A DNA stretch of 64,000 nt, from assembly GCA_027038965.1 (NCBI GenBank), contig JALWFG010000011.1, forward strand, positions 1 through 64,000, read 5' to 3'. The DNA comes from Candidatus Desulfofervidaceae bacterium. Lineage in GTDB: Bacteria; Desulfobacterota; Desulfofervidia; Desulfofervidales; Desulfofervidaceae. The notes below the pieces were generated by a model. The model saw nothing but the letters and a program-made list of their open reading frames with translations, was not told where the DNA came from and searched no databases. A program made the position numbers and the translations under genes. Shown here one piece after another: positions 28,082-35,638 of this stretch (the stretch's first letter is position 1; each line of letters begins with the position of its first letter).

Positions 28082-29353
28082 CTATTGAGCCGCCCAAGAA
28101 AGGCTGACTAGATTATATTGAAACCCTCGAGGTAACCCAAACCTTGAGTTTCCGATATCACCAGTGATTACATGGGAGTCATAATAAATGTTCCAGTTAA
28201 CACCTAGTCTTACTTCACCTTTGGCCAAAATGCTGCCTTTAAAGATTCCACCACTAGGGTCGGTCCTGCACCGGTGCCAACATCCACATTTGCATTTGCA
28301 TCTTGATGTAGACACGCCCTTAAAGTCCACATTTCCTCTGGCACATATAACACCATTGATCACATTTGAAGCATCGCTGCCTATTATCACAATGTCACCG
28401 TAAGCAATTAAGGTTAACCTGCCGGTATCGCCTGTGGTTACTGGATTGTAGGAAGAATGACGACAACACCCACTTTTCTGGTTTTTTAAATAAATCGTCC
28501 CTGTAGCCACAAAGGTCACATCTTTATCCTTCCAATTCCCATAAAGAGAAATATCTCCATCCACAAAGATGAAATTAATGTCATGTCCTTGATCATCTTT
28601 TGGCAATATCCCATCATAAAAGGATTGGTCCCCTGTATAGTCCATCCTTTGGGTCCTAATTCCTTTAAAGTATTTTTTAAAGTCATCTAAAGAATCAAAT
28701 AATTTTTGGGGCAAAGTGACGCTATCTCCTATCTCTACATCACCCTGAACCTGAGCCAGGCTTTCTGTGTTTTGTTTGTATTTGTGGTGGCAACAGCCAT
28801 GATACCATCCTGGATCGTGCCATCCGTGACAGCAATCAGAACAAGGGGGACCTGGGGGTTCTACATAATAGATTTGAGCGGGAGTAGCAATAGCAACATT
28901 ATGATGGCCAAGAGAACCTGGTAGAGTTAACAAAACTTGCTCTTTAAGGACTTGTTCTTTTTTTTCTCCCTGACGGACTTGAGTAGGAACCTGGGCCTTT
29001 GAAATAAGGTCAATCACCAATCCACCCTTATCAAGATCAGACCCTTTGGTAGTTTTAGTTACTAAAATTTTTCCTCCTGGCTCTGGGATAAAGGTTTTAC
29101 CATCACTATCTAAAATGGTTATTGGCTTGTCTACAACATCTTCTTTAAGTTCGTCTGTAAATCTCAACCACCAATGTGCCTTTTGAAGCCCTGCCTCTGC
29201 TTCCCAAAATGCCTTTGTTTGGGCAATAGTCTCTTGAGTTAGCCCCCTTTCTATCCGAGCAAGGAAAAATAAAACTGCTCCCAAAACAACTAGGGCTAAA
29301 CCAATTCCCAATGTGATAACTAAGGCTATACCCTTTTGGTTCAATTTTCGCAT
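28082..29353 (-). CDS. PilX-like minor pilin with Cys/His-rich insertions
   Basis: A 423-aa type IV pilus assembly protein. The N-terminus (QKGIALVITLGIGLALVVLGAV) is a prepilin-like membrane helix with the KG cleavage context and EAEAGLQKAHWWL of PilX. The rest is beta-rich. Unusual are three clusters: CSDCCHGWHDPGWYHGCCHH (5 Cys, 5 His), GCCRHSS, and CKCKCGCWHRC (5 Cys), 13 Cys in all. These suggest metal binding or dense disulfides. No plain CxxCH heme motif is present, but CSDCCH fits the rare Cx3CH form. I start at ATG 29353, one base after the pilW-like stop with GGGGG upstream. Confidence 0.75.
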   Translation of the reverse strand: MRKLNQKGIALVITLGIGLALVVLGAVLFFLARIERGLTQETIAQTKAFWEAEAGLQKAHWWLRFTDELKEDVVDKPITILDSDGKTFIPEPGGKILVTKTTKGSDLDKGGLVIDLISKAQVPTQVRQGEKKEQVLKEQVLLTLPGSLGHHNVAIATPAQIYYVEPPGPPCSDCCHGWHDPGWYHGCCHHKYKQNTESLAQVQGDVEIGDSVTLPQKLFDSLDDFKKYFKGIRTQRMDYTGDQSFYDGILPKDDQGHDINFIFVDGDISLYGNWKDKDVTFVATGTIYLKNQKSGCCRHSSYNPVTTGDTGRLTLIAYGDIVIIGSDASNVINGVICARGNVDFKGVSTSRCKCKCGCWHRCRTDPSGGIFKGSILAKGEVRLGVNWNIYYDSHVITGDIGNSRFGLPRGFQYNLVSLSWAAQ

Positions 29354-29354
29354 T

Positions 29355-30041
29355 CTAGCCCCCAAAGTTGCGGCAGTAGACCAGAGAAGAGAAGCTACAT
29401 CCATAACCAAATTTTGTGTCCGTCAATTTCAAGTTAACATTTATTCCATCGTGAAGTTCATTGATTCCTTCTGCTTGAAGAAACTTTTTAAACGCCTCAT
29501 CACTAATTTGATCTACAGTCAATGTTTGACTGAAACTAGTAGGATAAGTAAACTGGACGCTAAGGTTATATTTAACAAAACTACTAGGAATAATAACCTC
29601 TGGGGTAGAAAGGATTCCATCATATTTATATCTAAACATTAAATTATTTCCTTCTTGATAAAACCAGCCTAAATAATAGATTTCTTTTGTTGAATCTTGA
29701 GGATCAGGACGTGATAAAACCACAACCAGTTTTTGATTCCCATCGTTGGTTTCAATCAACATTCCTTTGGCTTGCAAAAGGCCAAAGGCGATTGTATCGT
29801 TATTTAGCCTTTTTTTCAAAAACTTCATGGACTCAATGGCAAAATTGCCCTCGCGGTTTAACTCTACTTTAACTTGATCTTTATCATAACTTGTATTCAT
29901 ATTTATGGAAAAAAATGAGAGGCCAAGCAAAAATATCGCCAGAATTACCGTTGCGACCAAGGCTTCTACCAGAGAAAAGCCCTCATTATCAAACTGAGCA
30001 CCCCACCTATTAAATTTTGCCATCTCTTTTAGTTTAATCAA
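29355..30041 (-). CDS. PilW-like minor pilin
   Basis: A 228-aa prepilin. The class III signal is NEGFSLVEALVATVILAIF, with Glu5 after the Gly-Phe cleavage site. The rest resembles PilW-type minor pilins with long beta-rich tails (KLVVVLSRPDPQ, FRYKYDGILSTPEVI). It lies 12 bp after the pilV-like gene and 1 bp before pilX in the same leftward operon. A second ATG at 30023 would shorten the leader. Confidence 0.8.
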   Translation of the reverse strand: MIKLKEMAKFNRWGAQFDNEGFSLVEALVATVILAIFLLGLSFFSINMNTSYDKDQVKVELNREGNFAIESMKFLKKRLNNDTIAFGLLQAKGMLIETNDGNQKLVVVLSRPDPQDSTKEIYYLGWFYQEGNNLMFRYKYDGILSTPEVIIPSSFVKYNLSVQFTYPTSFSQTLTVDQISDEAFKKFLQAEGINELHDGINVNLKLTDTKFGYGCSFSSLVYCRNFGG

Positions 30042-30053
30042 CTTTAAACCCTT

Positions 30054-30437
30054 TTAAGGTGCTATCATTGTTTTGACACATAAAAGCACTTTATCAAACC
30101 GTTTATCTCTAATTTCAACTGTCCATAAATAATAATCAGTTCCATTTTGGAGTTCATCCACACCTTCTCGGTTCCAACTTAAAACCAAATCATCACTCGG
30201 GTCATTGGGGGTGTTTCGATTATCCAAAATACGCTCTCCTGATGGTTGTGCAGGTTTTTTCCTAATTTCTTCAAGTTTGCTGTTGACCAACGTTAGTTGC
30301 TGCCGCTTAAGACCCAAATTTTGTAGCTTCCCGCCCCCTAAACCATACATATAGGCAATGGCCACGGCCATAATCGCCAAGACTATGGCCGCAACCAAAA
30401 GTTCTATCAGGGTTAATCCCCTTTGATTACACAACAT
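30054..30437 (-). CDS. PilV-like minor pilin
   Basis: A 127-aa prepilin with a short leader: MLCNQRG then LTLIELLVAAIVLAIMAVAI, carrying Glu5. Downstream: ATTLVNSKLEEIRKKP-type region (QQLTLVNSKLEEIRKKP) usual for PilV. Leucine instead of Phe/Met at position 1 is tolerated by prepilin peptidases. Likely part of the tip complex that primes pilus assembly. Confidence 0.8.
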   Translation of the reverse strand: MLCNQRGLTLIELLVAAIVLAIMAVAIAYMYGLGGGKLQNLGLKRQQLTLVNSKLEEIRKKPAQPSGERILDNRNTPNDPSDDLVLSWNREGVDELQNGTDYYLWTVEIRDKRFDKVLLCVKTMIAP

Positions 30438-30470
30438 CGAATTCCCTCAAAGTTAACTACTACTGTTAAA

Positions 30471-30893
30471 TTAACTATTATAAGTAACTGTTGGTTCAGA
30501 AGGAGCAGTACCTGGAGTGTAGTTGAATGTCATTGTAATTCCTTTAAAATTCGTTTCATCCTTACCTGTAAGTGTAATCTGTAAGCTATTTCCCCCAGTT
30601 ATGGCAATCTCCCAATGTCCCCCCCATTCATTTATGTCGTTTGAATCAAGCAAATTTTCGTTGACTAAGGTCTGAAGATCAGTAAACTGCCCATGGCTTG
30701 CGTAATATGCCTTTTCGGCGTTAAAAATTGCACTAATAATGGTATTCCCTTCTGCGGTACGGGCCTTTCTGACATAACTTGTATAAAGCGGTATTGCTAC
30801 GGCAGTCAAGATTCCCAAAATAATCAAAACCACTAACAGCTCAACTAACGTAAAACCCCCTTCTCTTTGTAGCTTTTTGCATTGGCTCATCAT
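30471..30893 (-). CDS. pilA: Type IV major pilin-like protein PilA
   Basis: A 140-aa type IVa pilin. Leader MMSQCKKLQREGG, then FTLVELLVVLIILGILTAVA with Glu5. The following AIPLYTSYVRKARTAEGN and AYYASHGQFTDL match short delta-proteobacterial pilins. Start at ATG 30893, 7 nt after GGAGGGAGG; an upstream in-frame ATG at 30935 would give an overlong leader. A sigma-54 promoter lies about 38 bp upstream, and pilR is directly upstream. Confidence 0.9.
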   Translation of the reverse strand: MMSQCKKLQREGGFTLVELLVVLIILGILTAVAIPLYTSYVRKARTAEGNTIISAIFNAEKAYYASHGQFTDLQTLVNENLLDSNDINEWGGHWEIAITGGNSLQITLTGKDETNFKGITMTFNYTPGTAPSEPTVTYNS

Positions 30894-30930
30894 ATTTACC
30901 TCCCTCCTCAAGTTTTTGATTTGATATTTT

Positions 30931-30946
30931 TGCAAAATTTATACCA
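30931..30946 (-). promoter_or_regulatory. Sigma-54 promoter of the pilin operon
   Basis: On the minus strand the site reads TGGTATAAATTTTGCA: GG and GC are separated by exactly 10 bp, and the -12 part TTTTGCA fits well. It lies between pilR and pilA, giving a transcript that starts roughly 25 nt before the pilA ribosome site. Activation by PilR is inferred from family knowledge. Confidence 0.75.
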
Positions 30947-31029
30947 AATTTTATCGCCAATATCCAATGCTTTTATGTTGGTTTTAATCAAAAGAATGAC
31001 AAATAATGTAGGTCAAGCTACAAATTTTG

Positions 31030-32406
31030 CTATTGTTGTTTCATTTTAAACGGTTTTACATCAATCTTATACTTTTTGACTCTATGCCACAGGCTTCGCT
31101 CGTTAATTCCCAAAATTTTTGCTGCCTTTGCTTGAATCCCTTGAGCCTTTCTCAAGGCATCTACAATCATTTTTTTCTCAACCTCTTGAATAACTTCATC
31201 TAAATTTTTACTATGGAAAGATTCTTTCTCAAACTGCCCCAAAATCTGAGGTGGTAGTTCTTCTGGAGTGATTAAGTTTCCTGGAGATAGTAAGACAGCC
31301 CTTTCAATACAGTTTTCTAATTCCCGAACATTGCCAGGCCAAGGATATTGATAAAGCAAGGCCAAGGTCTGCTGTGAAACCCCTGTTACCTCTTTATTGA
31401 ATTTTTTATTAAATTTTTTAATAAAATGCTCCACAAGTAGGGGAAGGTCTTCTTTTCTGTCTCTTAGAGGAGGCAAATGGATATTTACCACATTTAATCG
31501 AAAATAGAGGTCTTCCCGAAATTCATTTTTTTGCACCGCTTCCCACAAATCTCGGTTACTAGAAGCAATCAATCGAACATCTACCTTTATTGTCTTGGTT
31601 CCGCCAAGCCTTTCAAATTCCCTTTCTTGAAGGACTCTTAACAATTTTGCCTGGGTAGAAAGGGGCATTTCTCCAATTTCATCTAAAAAGATAGTGCCTT
31701 TATGAGCTAGTTCAAACTTACCCGGTTTAGAGGATAGGGCCCCTGTAAAGGCCCCTTTCTCATATCCAAAAAGTTCGCTTTCAAGCAACATTTCAGGAAT
31801 AGCAGCACAGTTTATCTTTATGAAAGGCATCTCCCTTCTAGGGCTGTAATAATGCAGGACAAACGCGATAAGTTCCTTTCCTGTTCCGCTTTCCCCTGTG
31901 ATTAATACTGTTACATCAGTGTTTAAAATCTTACGAAGGAGATAAAAAACCTTCTTGATGGCCTCACTTTGGCCTACAATTTCTTTAAAGCCATTTTCAG
32001 CATATACTTGTTCCTTTAAGGCTAAAACTTCCCTTTGAAGCTGCCTTTTTTCTAGAGCCCTTTTGATTACTATCTCAATTTCTTCGGTTTTAAATGGCTT
32101 TGTAAAGTAATCATAGGCACCTTTTTTTATTGCTTCTATGGCTTTTTCTTTATCTCCATAGGCTGTGATGATAATGACTGGCAAAGTTACATCTATTTGC
32201 TGTAAAATGGGAAGGGCCTTTAAACCACTCATTCCAGGAAGTCTAATGTCCAAAATCACCAAGTCAATTGATTCTTTCTGGGCAATTTCAATAGCAGTTT
32301 CTGCATCTTCAGCCTCCACTACTTCATATCCCCTTTGGTCAAGCAATTCCCTCAAGGTGAAACGCATTACTTCGTCGTCTTCTACAATCAATAATCGCTC
32401 ACTCAT
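31030..32406 (-). CDS. pilR: Sigma-54 response regulator, PilR type
   Basis: A 458-aa NtrC-family activator. Receiver at residues 1-120 (LIVEDDEVMRF, VILDIRLPGMSG, TKPFKTEE), AAA+ at 140-375 with GESGTGKE Walker A, the sigma-54 contact loop YEKGAFTGALS and arginine finger region, then a Fis-type helix-turn-helix (RKAQGIQAKAAKILGINERS). It overlaps the kinase gene upstream by 4 nt. Position next to pilA supports the PilR assignment. Confidence 0.93.
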   Translation of the reverse strand: MSERLLIVEDDEVMRFTLRELLDQRGYEVVEAEDAETAIEIAQKESIDLVILDIRLPGMSGLKALPILQQIDVTLPVIIITAYGDKEKAIEAIKKGAYDYFTKPFKTEEIEIVIKRALEKRQLQREVLALKEQVYAENGFKEIVGQSEAIKKVFYLLRKILNTDVTVLITGESGTGKELIAFVLHYYSPRREMPFIKINCAAIPEMLLESELFGYEKGAFTGALSSKPGKFELAHKGTIFLDEIGEMPLSTQAKLLRVLQEREFERLGGTKTIKVDVRLIASSNRDLWEAVQKNEFREDLYFRLNVVNIHLPPLRDRKEDLPLLVEHFIKKFNKKFNKEVTGVSQQTLALLYQYPWPGNVRELENCIERAVLLSPGNLITPEELPPQILGQFEKESFHSKNLDEVIQEVEKKMIVDALRKAQGIQAKAAKILGINERSLWHRVKKYKIDVKPFKMKQQ

Positions 32407-33743
32407 TTCTCAAGAGGCAACTCCACAATAAAAGTGGTAATTTTTTCAGGAAGACTTTTAAGCCCTATCCGCCCATGATGGGCCTCAATAATGCGTTTGG
32501 CAATCGGAAGCCCCAAACCTGTCCCTTTCCTCTTTGTAGTATAGAAGGGAACAAATATTTCAGTGTGTTTTTCTGGAGGAATATAAGAGCCCGTATTTGT
32601 AATCTCTACCACTGCCTTATTGCCCATTTTTTTAGTAGCCACTCTAACCTCGCCCTCTTGAGAGGTTGCTTGAAAGGCATTACGAATAAGATTATTAAAC
32701 ACTTGAAATAGCTTTGTTTCGTCTCCCAGCGTCATTAAAGGCTCAGGGTGTAATTCCTTTGTCAACCTAATTTTATCCATATTAAACTCATAAGCGACTA
32801 TCGTCAATGTATTCTTTATTAGCAGATTTAAATCGATGGCCTTAAAACTTTCTGGGTCTGCATGAGCATATGCAAGCATATCGCTCACCATAGAATTGAG
32901 CCTAGTAATTACCTCATTCATTTTTTCCAAATATTGCTCGCATTTTTTGGGATTATTAAAATTTGTTTCAATCAGTTCTATCAAACCTTGCAAGGCCGCT
33001 AAGGGATTTCTGAACTCATGGGCCAAGCCTGCGGTTAACGTTCCCAGATATACTAAGCTATCAGCCTGCACTAATTGCCGTCTAAAGTTATCCAGTTGAG
33101 CAGCCTCTCTTAAGAAAACAATTATTCCAGGCTCCTTTTCCAAATCTTCTTTAAAGACGGTAACACTCACACTGAAAACCTGATTACCATTGCATCTCAC
33201 TTTTTGGGATGAAAGCGGTCTTTTTTCTTTTAAAGATTTTTCTATCACGGACAAAACTTCAGGAATGGCTTCAAATAGATTCTTATAATGTGTGCCCTGA
33301 ATGGCTTCCCTTCCGAAAATTTCTTTTACCTTGGAATTTGCACTTGTAATTTCCCCATTGCTATTTATGACCACCACGGCTGCTTCTAAGCTTTCTTTAA
33401 GATATTTGTTAAATGTGTTAATCAAATTGTCAAAGACTTCACTCAGGCTGCCAACTTCATCTTGAGTAGGGAAATTGAGTTTCTGGGCCAAGTTTCCTTT
33501 AGTTACAGCCTCTGCTGTCTGCTTTAAGATATGTAATGGGCCCAAAATTGCCTTGGCCAAAACAATTCCGGCAATTAAGGCCAAGGCTAATAGAGACAGG
33601 GCGGCTACAAAAATTGCTTGTAAAGAAGTTCCGGAAAGGAACATTCGGGTAAATAGTAAGATTGTAATAAGAACCAGACTTACACACAGAAAAGGAATAG
33701 CAAAAAACAGCCTTATGGTCATTCTTTTCTTTACTTTATCCAT
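32403..33743 (-). CDS. pilS: Histidine kinase, PilS type
   Basis: A 446-aa sensor kinase. Two closely spaced membrane helices in residues 10-65, HAMP (ILGPLHILKQTAEAVTKGN), a PAS domain near 120-220 (AAVVVINSNGEITSAN), HisKA with LAHEFRNPLAALQGL (His near residue 243), then HATPase motifs NLIRNAFQATS and TKRKGTGLGLPIAKRI. There is almost no periplasmic loop, so it senses a membrane or cytoplasmic signal, as PilS is thought to sense pilin levels. Confidence 0.9.
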   Translation of the reverse strand: MDKVKKRMTIRLFFAIPFLCVSLVLITILLFTRMFLSGTSLQAIFVAALSLLALALIAGIVLAKAILGPLHILKQTAEAVTKGNLAQKLNFPTQDEVGSLSEVFDNLINTFNKYLKESLEAAVVVINSNGEITSANSKVKEIFGREAIQGTHYKNLFEAIPEVLSVIEKSLKEKRPLSSQKVRCNGNQVFSVSVTVFKEDLEKEPGIIVFLREAAQLDNFRRQLVQADSLVYLGTLTAGLAHEFRNPLAALQGLIELIETNFNNPKKCEQYLEKMNEVITRLNSMVSDMLAYAHADPESFKAIDLNLLIKNTLTIVAYEFNMDKIRLTKELHPEPLMTLGDETKLFQVFNNLIRNAFQATSQEGEVRVATKKMGNKAVVEITNTGSYIPPEKHTEIFVPFYTTKRKGTGLGLPIAKRIIEAHHGRIGLKSLPEKITTFIVELPLEK

Positions 33744-33918
33744 TAAAAAGCAATTTTACATGTAATCTTAATTCTTGGCAACTTGGTTTCTTGGAGGCAA
33801 GGATAAAACCAGAAAAAGGTAACAAAAATAGTTATCCTTCCTAGTCCCTCGAGAGAAATGCCCAAAGGTAAAAATTGGATTTGGAAAGGAAATTTGTAGT
33901 TGTCCTATCGGTTTCCCC

Positions 33919-33947
33919 TTGACACTTAATCAAGAAGAGGCTAGAAG
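33919..33947 (+). promoter_or_regulatory. Promoter before the M99-like carboxypeptidase
   Basis: TTGACA at 33919-33924 and TAGAAG at 33942-33947 are 17 bp apart. The perfect -35 covers the TTG that would open the longest frame, which argues for the later ATG at 33982 as the real start. Confidence 0.5.
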
Positions 33948-33981
33948 ATATTTAGAAGAATTTCCCGTTATAGTGCTTGAA

Positions 33982-35067
33982 ATGGACTTATCAAGAAGAA
34001 AATTTGTAATTGGACTGACGGCCCTTTTAGGAAAAGTAATAGCTCCTTCTATGCTTCTAGCGGCCAATAATTTGAAGCCATTTCATGTGGTTTTGCCTCC
34101 TAAGCCTAAACAGAGTTTTTATAAAGAGGGAAGGAGAAAGGGAGGAAATATTTTAATAATTGGCGGCATTCATGGAAATGAGCCCGGGGCCTATAAGGCG
34201 GTAGACATTCTTTCTAGGCTCGACGTAATTCAAGGAAGGCTTATTTTAATCCCTAGGTCAAACTTCACTTCCATCTTGGCCAATGTGCGAGGCTATAATG
34301 GGGATATGAACCGTAAATTTGCTAGTCTTAATAAAACAGATCCAGATTTCCCCTGGGTTTGTTGGTTAAAAGAACACATTTGCTTAAATGATGTAAACGT
34401 GGTGCTTTCTCTCCATGATGGAGCAGGATTTCATATTAGGAACAAAAGGGCATGGGGAGAGTGCATTGTTATTGACGAAGCCAATTATAAAGAATGGTCC
34501 TTATATCAAACTGCTGCTTGGGTGATAGGACAGGTGAACAAAGATGTGGAATCCCCTTGGCACAGGTTCAGTATTTACAACACCCACACCTTTTCTCCCT
34601 TTACTACCCATAGAGAGCAACGAAAATCTTTGACCTACTATACCTTAACAAGGGCGAAAAAACCTGCCTTTTGTTTAGAGGTATCTAAACAATTGCCCTC
34701 TTTATATCTGAAGGTCAAATACCACCTTCTGATGTTAAGCTACTTTTTTAAGCTTTATCGTGTCAAAACTGATCCCCCTTTAGAATATGTTATTTCAAAC
34801 CTTGAGAGGTATCTATATCACCATCCTCAATTCCGCCTTGTTTTCCGGATAAATAACCATCCCTTAGAAATAAGGGAAAGTAAAACCATAAAAATTCCTC
34901 CCAAATCTGAAGTTAAACTAGAAAAGATATACTCAGAAAATGGTGTGTTTGTATCTCCGGTAGGTATTAACCTTAATTGGCAACAGTTCAGGGTTTACAA
35001 TTGTCTCCAGTTAAATGTGAAACAGGACTTTCAAACAATGGCTAAGATAAAATTCTTGGCGGGGTAA
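33982..35067 (+). CDS. Tat-exported zinc carboxypeptidase, M14/M99-like
   Basis: A 361-aa protein beginning MDLSRRKFVIGLTALLG, a clear twin-arginine signal, followed by an A-x-A-like site. The peptidase domain shows the zinc ligand motif GGIHGNEPGAYKAV (HxxE), LIPRSNFTSILANVRGYNGDMNRKF, the third ligand in LSLHDGAGFH, and a candidate catalytic glutamate in KPAFCLEVSK. The pattern is closest to Csd4/M99 carboxypeptidases, which trim cell-wall peptides, with a C-terminal beta domain. A cell-wall role is inference. It stands alone between pilS and a repeat-rich gap. Confidence 0.72.
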   Translation: MDLSRRKFVIGLTALLGKVIAPSMLLAANNLKPFHVVLPPKPKQSFYKEGRRKGGNILIIGGIHGNEPGAYKAVDILSRLDVIQGRLILIPRSNFTSILANVRGYNGDMNRKFASLNKTDPDFPWVCWLKEHICLNDVNVVLSLHDGAGFHIRNKRAWGECIVIDEANYKEWSLYQTAAWVIGQVNKDVESPWHRFSIYNTHTFSPFTTHREQRKSLTYYTLTRAKKPAFCLEVSKQLPSLYLKVKYHLLMLSYFFKLYRVKTDPPLEYVISNLERYLYHHPQFRLVFRINNHPLEIRESKTIKIPPKSEVKLEKIYSENGVFVSPVGINLNWQQFRVYNCLQLNVKQDFQTMAKIKFLAG

Positions 35068-35269
35068 GGTCTCCACAGGCTGCCTGTCAAATGAAATTTT
35101 AGTGCATTTGGTAATTAAGCAATGGAATATCCCATTTATAGCTCTTTGATTTTGTTGAATTTCGATTTTAAACACATTTCTTAAGAATTAGCTTTAGAAG
35201 GCAGACCCTCCACATTTGACGTTCAAAGTCAAGTAGCCCTTAGTGCCTGGTGCTTAGTGCTTAGTTATT

Positions 35270-35314
35270 AAGTTTTAAGTTTTAAGTTTTAAGTTTTAAG
35301 TTTTAAGTTTTAAG
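35270..35314 (+). repeat. Tandem heptamer (AAGTTTT)6
   Basis: Six perfect head-to-tail copies of AAGTTTT occupy 35270-35311, followed by a partial AAG. Directly downstream, TATAACCTCTACAACTTT and TATAGCCTCTACAACCTT form an imperfect 18-nt duplication with a further TACAACCTT. Confidence 0.95.
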
Positions 35315-35441
35315 AAAAATTCCTTCCCTTTACAGCTTCTATAACCTCTACAACTTTTATAGCCTCTACAACCTTTACAACCTTCGCCTTTAGCCTGCCC
35401 TATTTTACATTGAGCAACCTAATTCAAAATCCAAAATCCAT

Positions 35442-35547
35442 AATCCATAATTCAAAATTATTAAGAAAAACAGAGCACCGTTAAGGACTGCAAAGGAATA
35501 TCACACTGTTTACTATTCTCACTCATCGCTTAGGTGGCAAGTTGGGT
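35442..35547 (-). repeat. Second copy of the dispersed element, inverted
   Basis: The reverse complement of these 106 bases matches 16532-16641 with four substitutions and one 4-nt indel. Both copies share the outer end ACCCAACTTGCCACC. The other terminal repeat of the first copy was not found here, so this copy seems one-ended or truncated. Confidence 0.85.
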
Positions 35548-35638
35548 AAGTTAAATTGGTGAAATACAGGACCTAACCTATTCCTGTTCATCCTTACCAG
35601 AGAGTTTTTTAGAACCAAAAACTGATTTTTTAGGTTTC

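Larger units (their letters stand above)
35068..35638. other. 571-bp gene-free, repeat-rich gap
   Basis: No gene is seen. It holds six exact copies of AAGTTTT (35270-35311), a run of imperfect 18-nt repeats near 35338-35385, AATCC-rich units, and a copy of the dispersed element at 35442-35547. It separates the carboxypeptidase from the end of alaS, so the two genes are convergent. Confidence 0.8.

Noticed and set aside
28082-29353. c-type cytochrome reading of the Cys-rich pilin
   Set aside because: No standard CxxCH is present; only CSDCCH could fit the rare Cx3CH form, so I do not call it a cytochrome.
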